From Thermodesulfobacteriaceae bacterium (GTDB lineage Bacteria > Desulfobacterota > Thermodesulfobacteria > Thermodesulfobacteriales > Thermodesulfobacteriaceae): a DNA stretch of 14,632 bases. Of the stretch, positions 1-4,948 are shown in pieces. Location: positions 1 through 14,632 of the forward strand of contig WGAR01000140.1 in assembly GCA_015494725.1 (NCBI GenBank), in the 5' to 3' direction. A program made the translations under genes and the position numbers. Under the pieces are notes generated by a model, which did no database searches, was not told the origin of the DNA, and saw only the letters and a list, made by a program, of their open reading frames with translations. The stretch's first letter is position 1. Each line of letters begins with the position of its first letter.

Positions 1-69
1 CCCGGGGAGGTACGGGAGGCGGTCCTTAAGAATATGAAGATAGCGGTGAGGCCGAGAAAGCTTTGCTAA
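1..69 (+). CDS. C-terminal end of an unidentified protein (partial)
   Basis: Frame 1 is open from the first base and ends at TAA 67-69, giving about 22 residues that end in VRPRKLC. The next gene starts 11 bases later on the same strand, so the two are probably co-transcribed. The fragment is too short and too basic to assign to a family. It may simply be an open frame and not a gene, but the close spacing to the next start favours a real 3' end. It lies on the accessory side of the tRNA fragment at 765-792, so it probably belongs to the inserted DNA. Confidence 0.4.
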   Translation, partial: PGEVREAVLKNMKIAVRPRKLC

Positions 70-80
70 AATGACCCGGG

Positions 81-329
81 ATGTTCTTCGAAATCCTGGG
101 GCCTATTCAGAACATCGAAACCATAGCCGTGGGGCACTCCATCCGGGAATTAAAAAGGCTTCGGAAGGTATATGGCCCCGGAAGGTGGCGAAAGCTCAAG
201 GGAACTGCTAAGATAAAATTACCCGAGGGGACCTTCGCCTTGGCCGAAATACATTGGTATGAGGCCCACGGGATCGGAAAGAAAGAGTTTAAAATAAAAC
301 GCATACTCCGGGTCTTAAGCCATGAGTAA
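81..329 (+). CDS. Small uncharacterised protein, 82 aa
   Basis: The ORF starts at ATG 81 and encodes a basic protein with no signal peptide or membrane segment. Its second half carries the patterns GRWRKLKG (about residues 34-41) and HWYEAHGIGKKEFKIKR (about 58-74), which look like the conserved core of a small-protein family. From memory, similar proteins occur widely in bacteria as 'hypothetical protein', but I cannot name a family or function. The stop TAA 327-329 overlaps the ATG of the next gene at 322 by 8 bases, so the two are translationally coupled. Such pairs of tiny overlapping genes in accessory DNA can be toxin-antitoxin modules, but no known toxin or antitoxin motif is visible here. 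Confidence 0.65.
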   Translation: MFFEILGPIQNIETIAVGHSIRELKRLRKVYGPGRWRKLKGTAKIKLPEGTFALAEIHWYEAHGIGKKEFKIKRILRVLSHE

Positions 330-549
330 AGCCGTTCTTTGTATCAAAAACCAGGGCTATGAAGCCTCCCTTGAAAAGTGGAAAGTATATCCCGTCCTGG
401 GAGAAGAGCATGGCCTCCTCAAAGTCGTAGATGAGTCCGGAGAAGCCTACCTCTACCCTAAGGAACTTTTCCTCCTCTTAGAAGTCCCGGCCCACGTGCT
501 CCAAGATATGGAAAGGGACTTCCTCCAAAGTCTTGGAAAACGGTCTTGA
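322..549 (+). CDS. Small uncharacterised protein, 75 aa
   Basis: The start ATG 322 lies inside the end of the preceding gene, so translation is probably coupled. The protein is soluble and compact: a beta-strand-like N-terminus (KAVLCIKNQGYEASLE, residues 3-18), a turn with VVDESGEAYLYP (about 35-46), and a leucine-rich C-terminal helix. The 'DESGE-YLYP' core recalls short hypothetical proteins common in bacterial accessory DNA, but I cannot assign a domain. It is the last intact gene before the tRNA-derived scar. It could be the partner of the 82-aa protein in a two-gene module, which is an inference from the overlap alone. Confidence 0.65.
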   Translation: MSKAVLCIKNQGYEASLEKWKVYPVLGEEHGLLKVVDESGEAYLYPKELFLLLEVPAHVLQDMERDFLQSLGKRS

Positions 550-583
550 ACGACTGACCTTCTTTCTGTCAAACCCGGTTACA

Positions 584-601
584 ACCGATTATGACCGATT
601 A
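584..601. repeat. Tandem ACCGATTA repeat
   Basis: ACCGATTA occurs at 584-591 and 594-601, a 10-base period, about one helical turn. The block overlaps the end of the minus-strand remnant at 589-699 and has an imperfect relative at 935-952. Closely spaced repeats near an attachment site can be arm-type recombinase binding sites, but the sequence alone does not show that. Confidence 0.4.
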
Positions 602-699
602 GGAGAAAAGTCTTTCGTGTCCGGAATTCCTTGATACATAAGGGTTTCGAGCTTGGTGCCCCTATTGGTGCCCCCAGAGATGAAATTTATGGACACCAT
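589..699 (-). pseudogene. Possible worn 3' end of an integrase-like gene
   Basis: A minus-strand frame reads from ATG 697-699 to TAA 589-591 (36 aa), containing GGTNRGTKLETL and ending SPNRS. It has no convincing start site and no family motif of its own. What supports it is similarity of its last bases and stop codon to the end of the recombinase-like remnant at 939-1096. In both, CGAAAG, ACTT and CTA-TCGG precede a TAA at the same aligned position, in the same frame. It may be the 3' end of a second, diverged copy. A chance match is still possible. Confidence 0.28.
653..674. repeat. Tandem TTGGTGCCCC repeat
   Basis: The 10-mer TTGGTGCCCC occurs exactly twice, at 653-662 and 665-674 (12-base period), about 90 bases left of the tRNA fragment. 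The spacing and position would suit recombinase arm sites or be a relic of coding repeats (GGTNRGT on the minus strand). Neither is proven. Confidence 0.45.
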
Positions 700-764
700 G
701 ACCTTCAAGACTCGGTAAAATCGGAAGGATGATTGAGATTGATCAAGATTGAAAGACCAGAGAT

Positions 765-792
765 CCGGGTTCGAGTTCCGGTGGGATCGCCA
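765..792 (+). pseudogene. tRNA 3' fragment (T arm, acceptor strand, CCA), likely att site
   Basis: The bases fit the 3' end of a tRNA exactly. T stem CCGGG (765-769) is followed by T loop TTCGAGT (770-776), T stem TCCGG (777-781), acceptor strand TGGGATC (782-788), discriminator G (789) and CCA (790-792), then a T run. No D arm, matching anticodon stem or 5' acceptor strand precedes it, so it is not a whole gene. The normally invariant C61 is T, leaving a G-T pair, which suggests decay. G73 with a TGGGATC strand would suit a Glu-type acceptor stem, but identity is uncertain. Such detached 3' ends mark the distal end of elements integrated into a tRNA gene. This orientation places the element to the left. 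Confidence 0.6.
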
Positions 793-938
793 TTTTTTGA
801 CGATTTCTTAAGGAGTTAGAAAGCATCCAAATCGGCCTGAGGGAAGTCTGGGGGAAACATCCTGAGACCCCTGAGACTCAAGGCTTTCCCGTAGCGAATC
901 AATTGCAGTAAGGCGATTTTTGAGGGGTACGTTCCCGA

Positions 939-1096
939 TTATTCCCGACTAGAGGAAGTCTTCTTTCGGCGGTAATCTTCAAGGTTGACCAGCTTGGCTA
1001 CCCGGTCAACGGCTAGGGATTGCCCGGTCTCGGTCCGAAGTTTCCCGTAGCGCTTGGTGGTGGATAGGTGCCAAAGGTACTGGACCAATACAGCGA
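939..1096 (-). pseudogene. C-terminal remnant of a tyrosine recombinase (integrase)
   Basis: Read leftward from about 1096 to TAA 939-941, the frame gives about 51 residues with HLSTTKRYGKLRTE followed by a basic helical tail ending RRKKTSSSRE. In tyrosine recombinases a G-H (or G-W) about 9 residues before the nucleophilic Tyr is followed by T-T-x-x-Y-x-x-L, and TTKRYGKL fits that end. The preceding WHLS is one or two residues short, which suggests a small deletion. The rest of the recombinase, including the Arg, Lys and His of the active site, is absent. The frame runs straight into the antisense-frame end of the TPR gene, so the remnant has lost its N-terminus. Confidence rests on the motif only. 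Confidence 0.45.
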
Positions 1097-2566
1097 TCAG
1101 GCCTGGCGCAGGAGAGACCTGATCTCCGGGCCTCCGCGCGACAGGGCTTCTCGTTCCAGGATTTCCGCCACTTCCTTTTCCTTGCGCCAGTCCCGATAAA
1201 GTAAGGCCAGATAGGCCAGCGCCCGCGGCGGAGCCTCCCGGTGCCCGCATACCTCCCGCAGAAGATGATAGGCTTCCTCCAGCCTCCCTTCCCGGTAAAG
1301 GATTTCCCCCAGAAGGGTTTTCCCGCGCAGGGAGAGATCGTTTCTTCCGGAGAGTACCTCCGCGGCTTCGGAGGTTCGGTTCTGCTCCAGGAGCTCCCGG
1401 GCCAGGGCTTCGGCAAAGAGGGTTTTTTGCCCTGAAAGCTGATAAGCCCTGCGGAGATGCTCCAGGGCTTCCCCTCTTTCCTCCTGCCCCAATACCCCGG
1501 CCAGATTGTAATGGATAAGAGGATCGTCCGGAGCCAGGGAAAGGGCCTGTCGGAAGAATTCCCGGGCCTTTTCCGGAAGACCCAGGGTGCGATAGATTAG
1601 CCCCAGATTATTCAGCAGTTCCGCGGGCTGGGGGCTTTTCTCTCCTATAAGATGATAGGCCCACAGGGCGGCCCCCAGATCTCCCCAGTCCAAATAAAGA
1701 TCGCCGAGCACGTGATAGGTAAAGGGCTCGAAGGATATTACTCCCCCTCCGGCCCGGCGCGAATGTTCACAGGCGGCGTAAACCAGGGCCAGAGGAGGAC
1801 CGGAGAAATTTCCCGGGTAAAGCCCTCCTATGTACCCTCGTCCTATCTTCTTTTTAGGGGAGGGAAGGCGAAAGAGAAAATAGTCTTCTAAGGGCAGACC
1901 GGAAATGTCCGGAGGCCTTTCTTTCTGACGCAGAAGCCCGAGAAGGCCCTTCCTTCTTAACCAGCGTTTTACGGAGCTCAGGTGCTGGCGGAAGGGAAGA
2001 AGGTCTTTTTGGGCCCGGGGGGAGAGATAGGTGAGACCGAAAAGCCGGGCCACCTCCAGCCAGGCTCGGGCCTCTTCCAGATCGTCCGGGGTCCGGAGGG
2101 TGATTTCTACCGCTCGGAAGTTCCGGCCTGAACGCCAGTTTTCCCGCAGGAAACTTCGGAGGTCGGTTTGGGTTTCCGGGAGAAAGAACTTTCCCGAGGC
2201 CAGCCGGAGGCTCCCCGGGGGAGGGGGAAGGGGTCTGCCGCTGATCAGAAGCCCCCGCACCGGCCCCTTTTCCAGAAGGAGCCACAGCAGCCCCTCTCCG
2301 GGGTAACCGTCTTGAGCGGTGGTGAGCACCAGATGTTCCACGGTTTTGAGGGCCAACTCTCGCAATACCGGGAACCAGCGCTTATTCTCCGTCAGAGATC
2401 CTCTCTCGCTGAAACGCAGGGTGGCCGGGACCCGGCCGAAAAGAAGGAGATTCCCTTCCTCGGGAAGCAGCCGGGGTTTTCCTCGAGGGCAGACCCTGAG
2501 GAGTTCCCTTTCCGCCGCGCGGAGATAATGCTCCAGGTATTTCTCCCACCCCAGAGGTTCAGACAT
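1097..2566 (-). CDS. TPR-repeat protein coupled to selA, 489 aa
   Basis: The ATG (2564-2566) overlaps the selA stop, so translation is coupled and the two are in one operon. Residues 1-280 form a domain I do not recognise, with alternating hydrophobic strands and a basic stretch near 196-215. Residues about 281-475 are tetratricopeptide repeats; the clearest is LNNLGLIYRTLGLPEKAREF (about 318-337), followed by ALSLAPDDPLIHYNLAGVLG. There is no signal peptide or membrane span, so it is probably cytoplasmic. TPRs bind other proteins, but the partner is unknown. The usual selA neighbour would be selB; this is clearly not SelB (no GTPase motifs). Its stop abuts the recombinase remnant directly. 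A role in selenoprotein synthesis is only suggested by position. Confidence 0.85.
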   Translation of the reverse strand: MSEPLGWEKYLEHYLRAAERELLRVCPRGKPRLLPEEGNLLLFGRVPATLRFSERGSLTENKRWFPVLRELALKTVEHLVLTTAQDGYPGEGLLWLLLEKGPVRGLLISGRPLPPPPGSLRLASGKFFLPETQTDLRSFLRENWRSGRNFRAVEITLRTPDDLEEARAWLEVARLFGLTYLSPRAQKDLLPFRQHLSSVKRWLRRKGLLGLLRQKERPPDISGLPLEDYFLFRLPSPKKKIGRGYIGGLYPGNFSGPPLALVYAACEHSRRAGGGVISFEPFTYHVLGDLYLDWGDLGAALWAYHLIGEKSPQPAELLNNLGLIYRTLGLPEKAREFFRQALSLAPDDPLIHYNLAGVLGQEERGEALEHLRRAYQLSGQKTLFAEALARELLEQNRTSEAAEVLSGRNDLSLRGKTLLGEILYREGRLEEAYHLLREVCGHREAPPRALAYLALLYRDWRKEKEVAEILEREALSRGGPEIRSLLRQA

Positions 2567-3953
2567 GGGAGGCTACCTGTTTCAGAGCCCTTACCACCAG
2601 GGGGAAATCCTCCGGGAACAGGGTGCGCACCTCCAGGAGGAATCTTTCCTCTTCGATCCGGCCCACCACCGGAGGGTTGGTGGTGCGGAGTCTGGCATGA
2701 AGCTCTTCGGGAGAGAGGCGATCGCTTTCCACGGCTACGGCGAAGGAGGGGAGATCCGCCAGGGGAAGGGCTCCTCCTCCGGTTCGACATACCGTAGGAA
2801 CCACCTGAAAAGAAAAGCCGTGGAGTTCGGCCCGAGAGAGCATTCTTTTCAACCTCAAGGCCCGGCGCCGCACCTCGCGGGCCGGCATCAGGATCATGGA
2901 AAGGACCGGGATGTGTTCCAGGGCCAGTTTTTCGTCCAGATAAAGCCTCAGGGTGGCCTCAAGGCCGGCCAGGGTGAGTTTATCGATGCGCAGGGCCCGA
3001 TTCAGGGGGTTGCTGCGGATCCGTTCCACCAGTTCCCGTCGCCCCACGATGATGCCGGCCTGAGGGGCCCCCAGCAGCTTGTCTCCGGAAAAGGTGACGA
3101 TGTCCACCCCGGTTCGGACTATCTCCTGGACCGTGGGTTCTTTCCGTATTCCGTAACGGGAAAAGTCCACCAGACAGCCGCTTCCCAGGTCCTCCACCAC
3201 CGGAAGACCGTATTTATGGGCCAGTTCGGCCAGTTCCGCTCCGGAAACCTCTTTGGTGAACCCCACCAGGGCGTAATTGCTCTTGTGGACCTTCATCAAC
3301 AGAGCCGTATCCTCGTTCAGGGCCTTTTCGTAATCGCGAAGATGGGTACGGTTGGTGGTGCCTACCTCTCGCAAACGGCAACCCGCCCAGGCCATAACCT
3401 CGGGCATCCGGAAAGAGCCCCCTATCTCTACCAGTTCCCCCCGGGAGACCACTACTTCCTTCCCCCGGGCCAGGGTGTTCAGGGTGATGAGGACCGCTGC
3501 GGCGTTGTTGTTTACCACCAGGGCCGCCTCGGCTCCGGTAAGTTCACGGAGCAGTTCTTCCACGTGTTCATAACGACTCCCTCGCCGCCCCTCCGAGAGA
3601 CGATATTCCAGATTGGAATACCCCCGGGCCACGGAAAGGATGGCTTCAAGGGCCTCCTCGGCCAGAGGAGCCCGCCCCAGATTGGTGTGCACCACCACCC
3701 CGGTGGCGTTCAGGACCGGGCGCAGGCTGGGGCGCAGGACCTCCTCCAGGCTCTCCTCGGCGACCTTGCGAATGATCTCCGCGGACAATTCCCGGAGACG
3801 CCCGGCCAGGATCTCCCGACGCAGGCCTTCGGTGGCCTTTCGGGCCGCCCGGGTGTAAAAGACGGCCGGATGCCCCGGATGTCTTCGGGCCAGCTCCTCG
3901 GCCACCAGATGAACCGCCGGTATCTGGGAAAGGAGTCTTTCCTTTTCGGCCAT
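2559..3953 (-). CDS. selA: L-seryl-tRNA(Sec) selenium transferase (SelA)
   Basis: SelA converts Ser-tRNA(Sec) to Sec-tRNA(Sec) with selenophosphate, using PLP, and works as a large ring oligomer in the cytoplasm. The protein has the family N-terminal domain (LLSQIPAVHLVAEEL), the core NATGVVVHTNLGRAPL and RGSRYEHVEELL, the NNNAAAV loop, and SGDKLLGAPQAG with the PLP lysine at about residue 292. At 464 aa the length is normal for the family. I prefer ATG 3951-3953, which gives an N-terminus like known SelA; a GTG at 3957-3959 in the same frame would add two residues. No Shine-Dalgarno is visible; a TATAAG box at 3964-3969 (minus) could start a nearly leaderless transcript. The overlap with the TPR gene makes an operon. 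The genome should encode selenoproteins, selB and selC elsewhere. Confidence 0.95.
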   Translation of the reverse strand: MAEKERLLSQIPAVHLVAEELARRHPGHPAVFYTRAARKATEGLRREILAGRLRELSAEIIRKVAEESLEEVLRPSLRPVLNATGVVVHTNLGRAPLAEEALEAILSVARGYSNLEYRLSEGRRGSRYEHVEELLRELTGAEAALVVNNNAAAVLITLNTLARGKEVVVSRGELVEIGGSFRMPEVMAWAGCRLREVGTTNRTHLRDYEKALNEDTALLMKVHKSNYALVGFTKEVSGAELAELAHKYGLPVVEDLGSGCLVDFSRYGIRKEPTVQEIVRTGVDIVTFSGDKLLGAPQAGIIVGRRELVERIRSNPLNRALRIDKLTLAGLEATLRLYLDEKLALEHIPVLSMILMPAREVRRRALRLKRMLSRAELHGFSFQVVPTVCRTGGGALPLADLPSFAVAVESDRLSPEELHARLRTTNPPVVGRIEEERFLLEVRTLFPEDFPLVVRALKQVASHV

Positions 3954-3971
3954 ATTCACTACTCTTATACC
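3954..3971. promoter_or_regulatory. Divergent selA/rlmH start region, likely overlapping promoters
   Basis: Only 18 bases separate the preferred selA ATG (3953) from the rlmH ATG (3972), 12 if selA uses its GTG at 3959. On the minus strand TATAAG (3964-3969) is a good -10 match placed 10 bases before the selA ATG. On the plus strand TTATAC (3965-3970) sits just before the rlmH ATG. I see no convincing -35 boxes in either direction and no Shine-Dalgarno. Any -35 elements must lie inside the opposite gene. Confidence 0.35.
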
Positions 3972-4427
3972 ATGCGTTGGCCGGTTCGTCTTCTCCTATT
4001 GGCTCCCGGCCCCTTGCGTTATCCCTTCATCCGGGAGGGGCTGGATTTTTATGCTCAACGCCTTCGTCCGTATCTCCACTTCGAAACCCTTTTCCCCAAG
4101 GCTTCGGGAGGACCGGAAAAGGAGGGACGGATCCTGAAAAGACATTTGTCCCCCGGGGACTATCTGGTGGCCCTTACGGAAAGGGGGAAGCTCTTTTCCA
4201 CCCGGGAGTTTGCCAGCTGGCTGGAGAATCTCCTTCCGTCCCGGCGTCGTATCACGGTGCTGGCCGGTGGCCCCGAGGGACTGTGTCCGGAACTTCTTTC
4301 CGCTTCCCATTTTCAACTTTCCCTTTCTCCTCTTACCTTTCATCACGAGCTGGCCCTGCTGGTCTTTGCGGAGACCCTCTATCGGGCCCTTACCCTTCTT
4401 TCCGGACATCCCTATCATCGGGACTGA
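3972..4427 (+). CDS. rlmH: 23S rRNA (pseudouridine1915-N3)-methyltransferase RlmH
   Basis: RlmH is a SPOUT-class methyltransferase that methylates N3 of pseudouridine 1915 in helix 69 of 23S rRNA on assembled 70S ribosomes, with SAM as donor. The 151-aa product has the SAM-binding loop VLAGGPEGL (about residues 96-104) and the diagnostic C-terminus SPLTFHHELALLVFAETLYR...GHPYHRD, matching the E. coli ending NHPYHRE closely. The length is normal (about 155). The ATG at 3972 is chosen because the N-terminus then reads as a typical RlmH beta strand (RLLLLAPGPLR); the longer upstream frame is only the antisense of selA. No Shine-Dalgarno is visible. It heads a plus-strand cluster with the lipoprotein gene, coaBC and the peptidase gene. 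Confidence 0.95.
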   Translation: MRWPVRLLLLAPGPLRYPFIREGLDFYAQRLRPYLHFETLFPKASGGPEKEGRILKRHLSPGDYLVALTERGKLFSTREFASWLENLLPSRRRITVLAGGPEGLCPELLSASHFQLSLSPLTFHHELALLVFAETLYRALTLLSGHPYHRD

Positions 4428-4477
4428 TTGGAAAGGGGGCTCCCGGATGCTAATCTATGTATAAAAAGAATTCCGGT

Positions 4478-4484
4478 AAGGAGG
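4478..4484 (+). promoter_or_regulatory. Ribosome binding site deciding the lipoprotein start
   Basis: AAGGAGG at 4478-4484 lies 5 bases before ATG 4490. It rules in that start over the in-frame ATG at 4457, which would put a charged segment in front of the signal peptide. Confidence 0.75.
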
Positions 4485-4489
4485 CCGAG

Positions 4490-4948
4490 ATGTCCAGAAG
4501 GAATCTGATCCTAACCTGGGTCCTCTTTCTCTTTTTTGCGGGTTGCACCACCCTGGGGCAGGGGCATAAGGCACCGGTAACCAAGGCCCCTGCTCCCCGG
4601 CCGGTGCTGATTACCACCGATTTTCCGGATATTGTCCTTCCCAGCGAGATGAAGATAGATCAGGATCAGAGCCTGGTGGTGAAGACTCCCACCTATGTAG
4701 GGGGGTTTCTGGTGGCCCGGGGTCGGGTGACCGCGGATTCCCTGATCAAGTTTTTTGAAAGACAGCTGGCGGCCCGGGGGTGGCATCAGATGGGAAGTAT
4801 CCGCTATCGACACATCCTGCTGGCTTTCCGCCGTCCCAACGGGAGTTGTTTCATCTACATCAAGGAAACCACTCTGGGAAGTGTGGAGATAAAGATCTGG
4901 GCCAGCGAGAGCCTGGAGACTCCTCCTTCCTCCACCACCGCGTACTGA
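4490..4948 (+). CDS. Small outer-membrane-type lipoprotein, 152 aa, unknown function
   Basis: The N-terminus has a basic start (SRRN), a hydrophobic stretch and a lipobox FAGC with the cysteine at residue 19. Thr at +2 predicts sorting to the outer membrane. A proline/lysine linker follows (about 25-50), then a globular domain with FPDIVLPSEMKID, a strand block PTYVGGFLVARGRV, an amphipathic helix SLIKFFERQLAARGW and strands ending VEIKIW. That architecture resembles small lipoproteins annotated only as domains of unknown function. I cannot name a family. Strong Shine-Dalgarno spacing sets the start. The stop overlaps the coaBC ATG (TGATG at 4946-4950), so it is translationally coupled to a cytoplasmic CoA enzyme with no obvious shared role. 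Confidence 0.85.
   Translation: MSRRNLILTWVLFLFFAGCTTLGQGHKAPVTKAPAPRPVLITTDFPDIVLPSEMKIDQDQSLVVKTPTYVGGFLVARGRVTADSLIKFFERQLAARGWHQMGSIRYRHILLAFRRPNGSCFIYIKETTLGSVEIKIWASESLETPPSSTTAY

Larger units (their letters stand above)
550..938. other. Gene-free integration scar with repeats
   Basis: These 389 bases hold no intact gene. They contain, in order: tandem ACCGATTA at 584-591 and 594-601; tandem TTGGTGCCCC at 653-662 and 665-674; three copies of GATTGA at 731, 737 and 747; a tRNA 3' fragment at 765-792 followed by a T run; two copies of CCTGAGAC at 861 and 870; and TTTCCCGTAGCG at 885-896, which recurs at 1041-1052. Minus-strand reading frames across the region look like worn-down coding DNA. 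The whole is best read as the junction between inserted DNA on the left and the chromosome on the right. Confidence 0.5.

Noticed and set aside
731..792. A complete tRNA gene (anticodon loop ATTGAAA, possible TGA anticodon) or the selenocysteine tRNA selC near selA
   Set aside because: Bases 743-747 do not pair with 755-759 to make an anticodon stem. There is no D arm or 5' acceptor strand, and the T/acceptor part lacks the 8-bp acceptor stem of bacterial selC.
765..792. 3' end of tmRNA (ssrA)
   Set aside because: The acceptor strand TGGGATC-G-CCA does not resemble the CUCC-A-CCA type ending of tmRNA, and no tag-peptide frame or 5' end is nearby.
2565..4427. A 620-codon plus-strand frame through selA into rlmH
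   Set aside because: Its first 470 codons are the antisense of selA, a well-recognised gene. Only the part from ATG 3972 is RlmH.
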